Shown here piece after piece: positions 53,252 to 62,049 of a DNA stretch of 64,000 nt (positions are counted from its first letter, which is position 1; every line of letters starts with the position of its first letter). The translations under genes and the position numbers were made by a program. The notes under the pieces were generated by a model. The model saw only the letters and a program-made list of their open reading frames with translations. It did not search any database and was not told the origin of the DNA. This DNA comes from Demequina sp. NBRC 110053 (GTDB taxonomy: Bacteria > Actinomycetota > Actinomycetes > Actinomycetales > Demequinaceae), in assembly GCF_002090095.1 (NCBI RefSeq), contig NZ_BBRJ01000002.1, positions 1,116,817-1,180,816 on the forward strand, given 5' to 3'.

Positions 53252-54755
53252 CAGCGGGCCGCGGGAGGGCGTCCAGCCGCCTCAGCGGGCGGCACTGCTC
53301 CTCGCCCGACTCGCCCGCCGGCGAGGGGTGATCCGGCCGCACGGCATGCACCTGCTGGAAGTGCACGCGGTCGGTCCGACCGTCCCTGAAGAACTGCTGG
53401 TTCTGCTCCTTCCACCGCTCGAGCGAGAGGCTGGAGGAGGTCCGGTCCGCGCTCGCGAGCGCCGCAGCGTACGTGGTGGTGTGATGGGCGCCGACGACGG
53501 TGCGCGAGACCTCCGCGAGCCTGCGATCCCCAGAGGCCCTCGTGTCGAACCCCACCACCACGACGTTCGGGCCCAGGGCATGGAGCGCGCCGTCGGCCGC
53601 AGGCACGATGTCGGGCGCGTTCTCGAGGTGCAGATAGCTGACCCCGGGCGCCCGCGCCACCCCGGCCGACGGCCCGCCGATGGTCACGACCGAGCGCACG
53701 TCATAGGCGCCGCTCGCGGTGGCGCCTTCGGCGATGGCGGCCGCGACCATCGCACCCTGCGAGTGCCCTGCGAGCATGACGGGCTGGTCCGCGGGGATGC
53801 GCGCGGCCTTCATCGCCGCGAGAACCATGGCCGCGGACGCGGAGGGGCCGCCGGCGACGCCATCCAGGTTGCTGCCGATGTCGAACACCTCGCCGCGTGC
53901 GCCCACGGTGTCCGCGGTGCCGGGGATGGTGACGACCCAGGCGCTGCTGCCGTCCGGCTGCGAGACGCGATCGATCGTCACCTCACGCGGCGCGGAGCGG
54001 TCGAGCAGGACGAACAGCGCGCCCAGGTCGGCGAGCGACCGCAGCGGCTGCGGGTCATCGGGCGTCGTGGCGGCGACAGCCACCAGCGCGGGCTCGCCGG
54101 CGACGTGGTCGACGAACCGGGCGAGGCGGGCCAGGTGCGCGCGGGCGGGCTCGTAGACGCCCGCCCCGCGCAAAGCGAATGTGACGGCCTCGAGCGACGT
54201 CCCGTTGAGGTAGCCCGCTGTGGGAGGCGCTCCGTCTGGCTGGATCGCGTCGCCTACGGGATCGGCGCCCACGAGACGTGACAGCACCCCCCACTGGCTG
54301 ACCTTCCACAGGCTCGCAGCCACGGCGCGGGTGCCCCACACCCGCGTGTCGGCCAGGTCGCGCAGCGTCCAGCCCATCTGCACCAGCGTCGGCACGCGCT
54401 CGCGCGCCGCCTCCTCTGCGGCCGCGTAGCCCCGCGCGACCTGGTGGAGCCTGACCTCGACGCCGTCCATCTCCCTCGCGAGCGACCTGGCGCCGTCGAT
54501 CCCCAAGCGCGCCTCCTCCGCGGCGTCGCGCGCCTGCCATATGAGGGGGGCGACGCTCGGGATCGCCCTGGCGTGGGCGTCGTCGCACACGTCCTGCACC
54601 TCTGACAGCCACCGGTCCGCGTCGCGCAGCTGCGAGGCGGCATCGCCCAGCACACGCGCTGCCTCGACGAGGTCCTCGGTGAGAGCGGCGTGACCGGCCA
54701 CACCGCCGTAGACGTTGAGGTGGACGGGGGCATCGCTGATCTCGTCCTCGCTCAC
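53217..54755 (-). CDS. Alpha/beta-hydrolase with WXG-like helical N-terminus
   Basis: 512 residues. The first ~170 are helical and Ala/Glu/Arg-rich (VEAARVLGDAASQLRDADRWLSEV, RDAAEEARLGIDGARSLAREMDGV), like the helical N-termini of proteins paired with WXG100 partners. The C-terminal hydrolase domain has VTIPGTADT, then MLAGHSQGAMVAAAIAEG with the GxSxG nucleophile elbow, and candidate acid and His residues in VVVVGFDTRASGDRR and AHHTTTYAAAL. No signal peptide. It overlaps the upstream WXG-like gene by 4 bases and converges on the holin-family gene. Confidence 0.8.
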   Translation of the reverse strand: MSEDEISDAPVHLNVYGGVAGHAALTEDLVEAARVLGDAASQLRDADRWLSEVQDVCDDAHARAIPSVAPLIWQARDAAEEARLGIDGARSLAREMDGVEVRLHQVARGYAAAEEAARERVPTLVQMGWTLRDLADTRVWGTRAVAASLWKVSQWGVLSRLVGADPVGDAIQPDGAPPTAGYLNGTSLEAVTFALRGAGVYEPARAHLARLARFVDHVAGEPALVAVAATTPDDPQPLRSLADLGALFVLLDRSAPREVTIDRVSQPDGSSAWVVTIPGTADTVGARGEVFDIGSNLDGVAGGPSASAAMVLAAMKAARIPADQPVMLAGHSQGAMVAAAIAEGATASGAYDVRSVVTIGGPSAGVARAPGVSYLHLENAPDIVPAADGALHALGPNVVVVGFDTRASGDRRLAEVSRTVVGAHHTTTYAAALASADRTSSSLSLERWKEQNQQFFRDGRTDRVHFQQVHAVRPDHPSPAGESGEEQCRPLRRLDALPRPAVSLGGIPPTSP

Positions 54756-55015
54756 AGCTGACCTACGCTCTGCGCGCCCCAGCGAGCCTGCAGCAGCGCG
54801 ATGCGTGCGCGGTCGACGGCGGCGGCCAGCTCACCGACTCTTCGCTCGAGCCGCGCGAGCTCCTCGCGGTACTCCTCGGCGGCGACGGAGACCCACTCGA
54901 CCATGGCCGCTCGCCGCAGCGCCGCGTGGACGCCGTCGATGGAGGCCTCCGCGGCCATCATCTGGTGCGTAGGCAGATAGAGCGTGGGCGCGTCGAGCGT
55001 GAGCGGGTCGGTCAT
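54752..55015 (-). CDS. WXG100-like small helical protein
   Basis: 87 residues, two predicted helices. AAMVEWVSVAAEEYREELARLERRV resembles the WXG100 hairpin signature W-x-G/S-xx-A-xx-Y/F-R-x-x-L, with Ser in place of Gly. Its 3' end overlaps the start of the hydrolase gene by 4 bases (ATGA), implying co-translation. This gene pair looks like a type VII-style partner plus effector or secreted enzyme, but no ESX secretion genes are in the window. Weaker alternative: a coiled-coil chaperone for the hydrolase. Confidence 0.65.
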   Translation of the reverse strand: MTDPLTLDAPTLYLPTHQMMAAEASIDGVHAALRRAAMVEWVSVAAEEYREELARLERRVGELAAAVDRARIALLQARWGAQSVGQL

Positions 55016-55109
55016 GGCTCGACGCTAGGCATCCGCGGCGCGCCGACGGCCAGACCCTCCCCTGCCTGTGGATAATCCCCACGCCGCCCCGCATTGGGAG
55101 CGTGGAACA

Positions 55110-56543
55110 ATGGTCGCCGTGACCGCCTGGGACCCCGCCTCCATGACCTCGTTCGCCGATCTTGAGCCCGCCGTGGCGCTCGGCCCTCTGGACGGCCGCT
55201 ACCGGTCCGCCGCATCGGCCCTCGTCGACCACCTCTCCGAGCCGGCGCTCAACCGGGCCCGGCTCCACGTCGAGGTCGAGTGGTTCATCCACCTGTGCGC
55301 GAGCGGCGCGGTGCCGGGAGCGCGCGAGCTGTCCGGCGAGGAGACCGCACTGCTGCGCGCGATCCCTCGCGACTTCGACGGGGACGGCATCCGCGAGCAC
55401 GCCGACATCGAGAAGGTCACCGTCCACGACGTCAAGGCCATCGAGTACTACATCAAGCGGCGCATCGCGGGCACGTCGCTCGCGCCGCTCGCCGAGCTGG
55501 TCCACTTCGCGTGCACCTCCGAGGACATCAATAACCTGTCCTATGCCCTGATGGTGAAGGGTGCCGTCGAGCAGGTGTGGCTGCCCGCGGCCGATGCGCT
55601 GGCTGGGCAGATCGCCGATCTCGCCCGAGCGACGGCCGGCACGCCGATGCTGTCGCGCACCCACGGCCAGACGGCGACGCCCACCACGCTCGGCAAGGAG
55701 CTCGCGGTTCTCGCCCACCGACTGCGTCGCCAGCTCGCGCGCGTGCGCGCGCAGGAGTATCTGGGCAAGATCAACGGTGCGACGGGAACGTTCGGCGCTC
55801 ACACGGCGGCGGTGCCGTCCACAGACTGGGTCGGCGTGTCACGCAGCTTCGTCGAGGGCCTGGGCCTCACCTGGAATCCGCTCACCACGCAGATCGAGAG
55901 CCACGACTGGCAGGCCGAGCTCTACGCGGACGGCGCGCGCTTCGGCCGCATTCTGCATAATTTGGCCACCGACGTGTGGACCTACATCTCGCTGGGCTAC
56001 TTCGCGCAGGCCGCGGTCGAGGGTGCCATCGGGTCCAGCGCGATGCCGCACAAGATCAACCCCATCCGCTTCGAGAACGCGGAGGCGAACCTCGAGATCT
56101 CCGCCGCGCTGTTCGACACCCTTGGTGCGACGCTCGTCACCAGCCGTCTGCAGCGCGACCTCACGGACTCGACGTCGCAGCGCAACATCGGCGTCGCGTT
56201 CGGCCACTCGCTGCTGGCGATCGACAACGTGCGCCGGGGAATGACCGCGCTGTCGGTGAACGAGGCGGCGCTGGCGGCTGACCTCGACGCGTCATGGGAG
56301 GTGCTCGCCGAGCCCATCCAGTCGGCGATGCGCGCGGCGGCCGTCGCGGGCGTGCCCGGCATGGAGAACCCGTACGAGCGGCTCAAGGACCTCACCCGCG
56401 GTCACGTCATCGACGCCGACGCGATCCGGGCCTTCGTCGACGAGCTGGAGCTGCCCTCTGACGTGAAGGAGCGCCTGGCCGCCCTCACCCCCGCCACCTA
56501 CACCGGCCTCGCCGAGTCCCTGGTGCGCGACTACCTGAGCTGA
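55110..56543 (+). CDS. purB: Adenylosuccinate lyase
   Basis: 477 residues if started at the ATG at 55110 (GTG 55119 and ATG 55143 are alternatives). AVALGPLDGRYRSAASALVDHLSE is the usual opening; HADIEKVTVHDVKAIEYYIKRRI; the catalytic LVHFACTSEDINNLSYALM and MLSRTHGQTATPTTLGKELA regions; and the fumarase-superfamily signature GSSAMPHKINPIRFENAEANL with the flexible-loop Ser (~308-325). Acts twice in purine synthesis, on SAICAR and adenylosuccinate. Divergent from the WXG-like gene across 94 bases. Confidence 0.96.
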   Translation: MVAVTAWDPASMTSFADLEPAVALGPLDGRYRSAASALVDHLSEPALNRARLHVEVEWFIHLCASGAVPGARELSGEETALLRAIPRDFDGDGIREHADIEKVTVHDVKAIEYYIKRRIAGTSLAPLAELVHFACTSEDINNLSYALMVKGAVEQVWLPAADALAGQIADLARATAGTPMLSRTHGQTATPTTLGKELAVLAHRLRRQLARVRAQEYLGKINGATGTFGAHTAAVPSTDWVGVSRSFVEGLGLTWNPLTTQIESHDWQAELYADGARFGRILHNLATDVWTYISLGYFAQAAVEGAIGSSAMPHKINPIRFENAEANLEISAALFDTLGATLVTSRLQRDLTDSTSQRNIGVAFGHSLLAIDNVRRGMTALSVNEAALAADLDASWEVLAEPIQSAMRAAAVAGVPGMENPYERLKDLTRGHVIDADAIRAFVDELELPSDVKERLAALTPATYTGLAESLVRDYLS

Positions 56544-56613
56544 CCCCGCATCGGCGCTGCGCCTGCGCTCGCTGGAAGGTCGTGAGTGTACGTTCGAGGG
56601 CCGATCCGGGCAC

Positions 56614-57303
56614 TCAGGACCTGCTGAGGCGCACATCGTCGCCCACGGCGATCCGTCCCGGCGTCACCACGTCCAGGTAGATGGCGACGCGCAGGTCCCG
56701 CTTGTCGCCCAGCGCCTTGAGCCAGCGGGTCTCGGTGTCGACGCCGTCCTGGGCGAGGTCGATGGTGCGGCAGCGTTCGATCCGTCCGGCCGGCCTCAGC
56801 ACCGCAGAGCCGATGCGCACGTCGCCTTGCCAGCCCTCCTCCTCGAACGGCTCGGACGTGTCGACCACGAGGTTGGCCCGCAGGCGCCGGGCATCGGCGT
56901 CCACGTCCAGCTCGCGCGCGCACCAGTCGAGCGTCGCGGTGCCCACCAGCGAGATCGCGCCGTCGTCGAAGTGCGGCACGTCCGTCTCGGGCGCGACGGC
57001 GACGTCCGCCGCGAGCGCGTCGGACAGCCAGACGTCCAGGTGCGGGGCGCCCACCACGGCGTGCCGCCCGCCAGGGCCGGTCACGACCACGCCCTCAGGC
57101 TGCGTCGCGGCGCGGAACTCGAAGATCCCGTCCCGACGCACCATGCGCTTGGTGCTCTTGCCGGCGGCGAGCCGCGAGTCGGCGTCCCGCACCGCGTACT
57201 CGCGGTCGCCCACGAGCCCGCGCTCATCGACCTCGATGGTCTGCAAGGACTCGCCGCCCATCGACTTCACGGGGTAGCGACGGATCGACACCACTGACGT
57301 CAT
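56614..57303 (-). CDS. MOSC-domain protein
   Basis: 229 residues from the ATG at 57303. The N-terminal beta-barrel opens MTSVVSIRRYPVKSMGGESLQTIEVDERGLVGDREYAV, the typical MOSC_N. The C-terminal MOSC domain has DVSEPFEEEGW-like spacing, IGSAVLRPAGRIERCRTIDLAQ with the conserved Cys, and RVAIYLDVVTPGRIAVGDDV. MOSC proteins deliver or use molybdenum-cofactor-bound sulfur and reduce N-hydroxylated compounds (mARC/YcbX group). No molybdenum enzymes are adjacent. Confidence 0.88.
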   Translation of the reverse strand: MTSVVSIRRYPVKSMGGESLQTIEVDERGLVGDREYAVRDADSRLAAGKSTKRMVRRDGIFEFRAATQPEGVVVTGPGGRHAVVGAPHLDVWLSDALAADVAVAPETDVPHFDDGAISLVGTATLDWCARELDVDADARRLRANLVVDTSEPFEEEGWQGDVRIGSAVLRPAGRIERCRTIDLAQDGVDTETRWLKALGDKRDLRVAIYLDVVTPGRIAVGDDVRLSRS

Positions 57304-57379
57304 GGTCTCCAGGCTACGGGTTGCATCGCGCGCCGCCGGGGACACTGCGCATTCGCCGGTCGTTAGAGTGGCCGTGACC

Positions 57380-58228
57380 ATGAACGACCGCACAGCAACG
57401 GACACCTCCGCGACCGTCGCGTCCGCGCCCGAGCCAGCCCGCGCATCGGCCCTCGAGGTGACCACGCCGAGCCGCCGCCGGCTCGGGGCCGAGGTCCTCA
57501 TCGTCCTCGGGCTGTCGCTGGGCTACTACGCGATCACCGCCGCCCTGCGCCTGGTCGAGCGCTATCTCGCGGAGCCGGCGATCGGCCAGCAGTCCACCAC
57601 TATCAACCCCTCTCGCTCCCAGATCGACTACGTCGACCTCGCCTTCCAGGTGGTCCGCCAGCTGTACCTGCTGATGCCGGTGGCGCTCGTGCTGTACCTG
57701 CTGAGCGCGGGCGGCAAGTCCGCGCTGCGGCGGCTCGGCCTCACGGGGCCCGGCCGCGCGTGGTTCAAGGACCTCGGGGCGGGGTTGCTTCTCGCCGCGT
57801 GCATCGGCATCCCTGGGTTGGTGCTGTATGCCGTGGGCCGAGCGATCGGGCAGACGGTTCGCGTCGACACCTCCGGCCTGCCGGACCTGTGGTGGACGGC
57901 CACGATCCTGCTGTTCTCCGCCGCCGTCGCGGGCGTGCTCGAGGAGACCATCGCCGTCGGATACCTCATGACGCGGCTGAAGGATCTGCGGTGGGCGCCC
58001 TGGGCGGCGATCGCCGCATCGGCCCTGCTGCGCGGCTGCTACCACCTCTATCAGGGGTGGCCGATGGCGCTCGGCAACGTCGTCATGGGCGTGGTCTTCG
58101 CATGGTGGTACCACCGCAGCGGTCGGCTCGGGCCGCTGATCCTCGCGCACTGGACGCTCGACGCCGTCGCCTTCATCGGTCCCGAGGTCGTCGGACAGGA
58201 GACGCTCGAGTCGTGGGGGATCTCGTGA
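57380..58228 (+). CDS. CPBP-family intramembrane protease-like protein
   Basis: 282 residues from the ATG at 57380. About seven membrane segments, beginning LGAEVLIVLGLSLGYYAITAALRL. The CPBP/Abi motif 1 appears as AGVLEETIAVGYLMTRLK, motif 2 as RGCYHLYQGWPMALGNVVMGVVFAWWY (the Fxx-H equivalent), and motif 3 as LILAHWTLDAVAFI with conserved His and Asp. Family members include CAAX prenyl endopeptidases and bacteriocin-immunity proteins. Motif 1 lacks the usual Arg (EExxxR is EETIAVG), so proteolytic activity is uncertain. Confidence 0.83.
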   Translation: MNDRTATDTSATVASAPEPARASALEVTTPSRRRLGAEVLIVLGLSLGYYAITAALRLVERYLAEPAIGQQSTTINPSRSQIDYVDLAFQVVRQLYLLMPVALVLYLLSAGGKSALRRLGLTGPGRAWFKDLGAGLLLAACIGIPGLVLYAVGRAIGQTVRVDTSGLPDLWWTATILLFSAAVAGVLEETIAVGYLMTRLKDLRWAPWAAIAASALLRGCYHLYQGWPMALGNVVMGVVFAWWYHRSGRLGPLILAHWTLDAVAFIGPEVVGQETLESWGIS

Positions 58229-58302
58229 CCGCCTCGCAGGGCCGATGCGCGGGCTGGGTCGCGCTCCCGGCGTCTGTGAGCACTTCCTCCTAGACTCGCC
58301 TC

Positions 58303-60930
58303 ATGGCCGGCGACCGCTCCGTGAATGACGCGCGCGCGGACGAGCCTGTCGAGGCCGAGGTCGTGGAGGCGGAGGTCGTCGAGGCAGACGAGCCGGACGA
58401 GGAGCCCGTCGAGGCCGAGTCCATCTGGACAGTGCGGGACGAAGCCGAGCCCCTCGAGGCCGAGCCCGTCGATGCGGACGAGCCGGAACCCGATCCGCTG
58501 CGCGGCGTGACCGTGATCGATCAGCCATCATCGCGCGTCCACCGCGTCACCGACCTGCTGGCAGCGGCCGGCACGCTCATCGGCATCGTGCTCGTCATCC
58601 TGCTGGGCGCGTACGGCCACGGCACCACACAGGGCTTCGCGGAGGACGTCGAGGGCATCGCGCGCCTGCTGCAGCGGCTGCTGGTGTTCCCCGTGAACAT
58701 CTTCTCCGGCATCGTGACGCTGGTCGTGCCGTCCGCCGTGATCATCGACCTCGCCGCACGACGGGAGCCGCGCAGGATCCTCGAGGTGCTGGGGGCGGCC
58801 GTGCTCGCCTTCATCGTCACCGTGATCGCCGCGTTCACCACGCTCGAGTGGGGCTCGGACGAGCTCATCGCGAGCCTGTCGGTCCGTGGCTCCGAGGGCG
58901 CCATGGTCGTGCAGCTCCCCGCCTACCTCGCCGCCGTCGCGGCCATGCTGACCGCCGCCGGTCTGCGCACCACGCGCCGGGTGCTGTCCGTCTCGTGGAC
59001 GCTGCTGTGGATCGCCGCGGCGGTCGCGTTCGTGTCGGGCATCGTGACCCTGCCGGCGGTCATCACGGTCGTGCTGATCGGCCGCACGTCAGGGCTGGTG
59101 CTGCGATGGATGCTGGGATCGACCGCCGACCGGGCCTACGGCGCGGCGCTCGTGGACGGGATCCGTCGCGCGGGCTTCGAGCCGCGTCGCGTGGTCCGGG
59201 CGGACACCCACGACGGCTACGATCCGGGCGACATCGATGCCGTCTCCGCCGCGCTGGGGCGCACCCGATCGGGCAGGGTCTACGACGTCACGACCGTCGA
59301 AGGCCATCGGCTCATCACCATCGCGCTCGACGGCGATCGTCACGCTGCAGGATTCCTGACCAAGTGGTGGAGCACCATCCGCTTCCGGGGCATCGACGCC
59401 CGTGCCGAGGTCAGCCTGCGCCATTCCGCCGAGTCGACCGCGCTCGCCTCCCACGCCTCACGCACCGCTGGCGTGCGCACCGCGCGGGTGCTCGGCATGA
59501 GCCAGTCGCGCGACACCATGATCACCGTCTACCAGCGGCCGCTCGCGACGCGCGCGCTCAGCGACATCCCCGCTGACGAGGTCTCCGACGAGCTGCTCGA
59601 CGCCGTCTGGACGGAGGTCGCTCGCGCGGGCGAGGCTGGCATCGCTCACCGGACGCTGAGCGCTGACACGGTGCTGGTGGGAGAGGACGACGCGACGGGC
59701 CAGCCCGTGGTGTGGCTGACGACGTGGGAGATGGGCGAGGTCGCATCGTCGACGCTCTCGCGGCGCCTGGACGCCGTGCAGGTGATGGCCGCGACCGCCG
59801 CGATCGTGGGATCCGACCGCGCCGTCGACGCGGCGTTCCGCGCGCTCGGCGAGGACGTGGTCGAGCAGATCGCGCCGCTGCTGCAGGCCATCGTCCTTCC
59901 CCGGACGACGCGTCAAGCCGTCAAGAAGGGCAAGCTCCTCCCGCAGATGCGCGCCCGCATCGTCCAGCGCCTGCCCGACGCGGAGATCGAGCAGCAGAAC
60001 ATCGTGCGGTTCGGCTGGCGCACGGTGATGTTCATCGCCGTCGGCATCGTCGCGGCCTCGATCGTCATCGGCTTCTTCAATGCGCAGGACGTGCTGACCG
60101 CTCTGCAGGAGGCCAACCTGTGGTGGCTGCTCGCCGCCGCCGTCTGGTCGTCGTTCACGTTCGTGGGCGCCGCGCTCGCGATGATCGCCTTCTCGCCCAT
60201 CCGGCTCCCGTGGATGCGGGTGCTGCTCGTGCAGGTCGCTGCGGCGTACATCGCTCTCGCCGTGCCGGCGGGCATCGGGCCGGCGGCGCTGAACCTGCGG
60301 CTGCTCACCAGGCGCCGGGTGCCCAGCCCGCTCGCGGTGGCGACCGTCGCCCTCGTCCAGGTCAGCGCCATCGTCGTCACCGTGGGCGGCCTGCTGATCC
60401 TCGGGCTCGTCGGAGGCTCCGAGGGCACGCTCGCCGCACTGCCGTCAGGCACGGTGCTGCTGGGCGTCGGAATCGTGGTCGCCGTGGTGGTCGCGGCGAT
60501 GCTGGTCCCCAGGATCCGCCGTTGGGCCCTCGCGAAGATCATGCCGCCGCTGCGCCAGACCTGGCCGCGACTCGCGCAGGTGCTGGGACAGCCGCTGCGC
60601 CTGCTGCTGGGGCTCACCGGCAACTTCGTGCAGACCATCGCCTACGTAGGCGCCTTCTACTGCACGCTCGAGGCCTTCGGACAGCAGCTCGCGATCATCG
60701 ATGTCGCGGTGCTGTTCTTCCTATCGAACGCGGTGGGCGCCGTGGTGCCGACCCCTGGCGGCATGGGCGCGGTCGAGGTAGCGCTCATCACCGGCCTCAC
60801 GACCTCCGCCGGGCTCTCCCTCCCCCTCGCGACCTCCGTCGTGATCCTCTACCGCTTCATCACCTACTGGGCGCGCATCCCGCTGGGCTACATCGCCATG
60901 CAGTACCTGCAGCGCAAGGGCGAGATCTAG
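58303..60930 (+). CDS. Pseudokinase fused to UPF0104/LPG-synthase-type membrane domain
   Basis: 875 residues. The first ~70 are acidic imperfect repeats (VEAEVVEAEVVEADEPDEE). A first membrane block (~85-270) is followed by a cytoplasmic kinase-like region (~280-555). GIAHRTLSADTVLV stands where HRDLKPxNVL is expected and VWLTTWEMGE replaces DFG, so catalytic Asp residues are missing. The C-terminal ~300 residues have seven or more helices of the YbhN/UPF0104 (lysylphosphatidylglycerol synthase TM) family: VPAGIGPAALNLRLL, LSNAVGAVVPTPGGMGAVEVALITGL. Likely a lipid flippase or transporter. The stop codon lies inside the target duplication of the adjacent IS. Confidence 0.85.
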   Translation: MAGDRSVNDARADEPVEAEVVEAEVVEADEPDEEPVEAESIWTVRDEAEPLEAEPVDADEPEPDPLRGVTVIDQPSSRVHRVTDLLAAAGTLIGIVLVILLGAYGHGTTQGFAEDVEGIARLLQRLLVFPVNIFSGIVTLVVPSAVIIDLAARREPRRILEVLGAAVLAFIVTVIAAFTTLEWGSDELIASLSVRGSEGAMVVQLPAYLAAVAAMLTAAGLRTTRRVLSVSWTLLWIAAAVAFVSGIVTLPAVITVVLIGRTSGLVLRWMLGSTADRAYGAALVDGIRRAGFEPRRVVRADTHDGYDPGDIDAVSAALGRTRSGRVYDVTTVEGHRLITIALDGDRHAAGFLTKWWSTIRFRGIDARAEVSLRHSAESTALASHASRTAGVRTARVLGMSQSRDTMITVYQRPLATRALSDIPADEVSDELLDAVWTEVARAGEAGIAHRTLSADTVLVGEDDATGQPVVWLTTWEMGEVASSTLSRRLDAVQVMAATAAIVGSDRAVDAAFRALGEDVVEQIAPLLQAIVLPRTTRQAVKKGKLLPQMRARIVQRLPDAEIEQQNIVRFGWRTVMFIAVGIVAASIVIGFFNAQDVLTALQEANLWWLLAAAVWSSFTFVGAALAMIAFSPIRLPWMRVLLVQVAAAYIALAVPAGIGPAALNLRLLTRRRVPSPLAVATVALVQVSAIVVTVGGLLILGLVGGSEGTLAALPSGTVLLGVGIVVAVVVAAMLVPRIRRWALAKIMPPLRQTWPRLAQVLGQPLRLLLGLTGNFVQTIAYVGAFYCTLEAFGQQLAIIDVAVLFFLSNAVGAVVPTPGGMGAVEVALITGLTTSAGLSLPLATSVVILYRFITYWARIPLGYIAMQYLQRKGEI

Positions 60931-60931
60931 G
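60926..60931. repeat. Target-site duplication TCTAGG, left copy
   Basis: TCTAGG here and again at 62017-62022, flanking the IS exactly. It matches the NCTAGN target consensus reported for IS481-type elements. Confidence 0.92.
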
Positions 60932-62016
60932 TGTAGTGCCCAGGGACGTTGTTTGATTTCTGGGCGATGGGGAGAACCTCCGGGCAGAGTGGAGTTGCTA
61001 CCACTTCACGCTGACCCCGGAGGTTCTCGTGCTCCACGCTAATGCTGCTTTGACGCCTGTCCAACGTGCTCGTATCGGTCGTCTCGTCGTCGACGAGGGC
61101 TGGACCATTGCCGACGCCGCCCGGTTCCACCACGTGTCGTGGCCCACAGCTGCGAAATGGGCCAGGCGCTATGCGCTGATGGGTCGAGCCGGGATGACCG
61201 ATCGGACCTCGAGGCCGGTGTCGTCACCTACGAGGACACCCCGGCGCCTCGAGTCGAAGATCGTCCACGCTCGTATCAAACGCCGGGTTGGTCCGGTGGA
61301 GATCTCCTCGATCGTGGGAGTGCCACCCTCGACCGTGCACGCCGTGCTGAAGCGTCGGGGACTGAACCGGCTGTCCCACGTCGACGTGGTGACCGGTGAA
61401 CCAGCCAGGCGCTATGAGCGTCCCTATCCGGGTTCGATGATCCACGTCGACGTCAAGAAACTGGGGAACATCCCCGACGGTGAGGGCTGGCGCTATGTGG
61501 GTCGAGCTCAGGGGCGCAAGAATCGCTTCGCCACTGCTACCGCAGCCACCAACGCCTACCGCAATCCCAAACTCGGTCACGCGTTCGTGCACACCGTCAT
61601 CGACGACCACTCCCGTGTCGCCTATGCAGAGATCCACGACGACGAGAAGGCCGTCACCGCCATCGGGGTCCTGACCCGCGCGGTCGCCTGGTTCGCCCAG
61701 CGTGGTGTTCGTGTCGAGTCGGTGCTGTCCGACAACGGCGCCTGCTATCGCTCGAACGCCTGGCGCGACACCTGCCGGACTCTAGGTATCAAGCATCGCC
61801 GCACCCGGCCGTATCGGCCCCAGACCAACGGCAAGATCGAACGCTACCACCGCACCCTCGCGGGCGGCTGGGCCTACTCCCGCCACTACAACACCGAGAA
61901 AGCCCGCCGAGCCGAACTAGAGTCATGGATGCACTACTACAACCACCACCGCAACCACTCAGCCATCGGCAAGGTTCCACCCATCACGAGGTTGAACAAC
62001 CTCCCTGGGCACTACA
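60932..62016 (+). mobile_element. IS481-family insertion sequence, 1085 bp, intact
   Basis: Terminal inverted repeats at 60932-60953 and 61995-62016 share 21 of 22 bases (outermost 15: TGTAGTGCCCAGGGA). One transposase gene fills the element. Perfect 6-bp target duplications and an intact frame indicate a recent insertion. Removing the IS and one duplication restores GAGATCTAGGTCTCG, with the upstream gene's stop unchanged. Confidence 0.93.
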
Positions 62017-62021
62017 TCTAG
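61029..62021 (+). CDS. IS481-family transposase
   Basis: 330 residues from the GTG at 61029, with GGAGG five bases upstream. The N-terminal HTH reads RARIGRLVVDEGWTIADAARFHHVSWPTAAKWARRY. The DDE integrase core has SMIHVDVKKLG (first Asp), VLSDNGACYRSNAW (second Asp) and RPQTNGKIERYHRTL (Glu). The stop codon TAG (62019-62021) lies outside the element, in the CTAG of the duplicated target, so translation termination is supplied by the insertion site. Confidence 0.95.
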   Translation: MLHANAALTPVQRARIGRLVVDEGWTIADAARFHHVSWPTAAKWARRYALMGRAGMTDRTSRPVSSPTRTPRRLESKIVHARIKRRVGPVEISSIVGVPPSTVHAVLKRRGLNRLSHVDVVTGEPARRYERPYPGSMIHVDVKKLGNIPDGEGWRYVGRAQGRKNRFATATAATNAYRNPKLGHAFVHTVIDDHSRVAYAEIHDDEKAVTAIGVLTRAVAWFAQRGVRVESVLSDNGACYRSNAWRDTCRTLGIKHRRTRPYRPQTNGKIERYHRTLAGGWAYSRHYNTEKARRAELESWMHYYNHHRNHSAIGKVPPITRLNNLPGHYI

Positions 62022-62022
62022 G
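62017..62022. repeat. Target-site duplication TCTAGG, right copy
   Basis: Second copy of the sequence at 60926-60931; provides the transposase stop codon. Confidence 0.92.
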
Positions 62023-62049
62023 TCTCGATCCGCGACCGGCGATCGCGCG

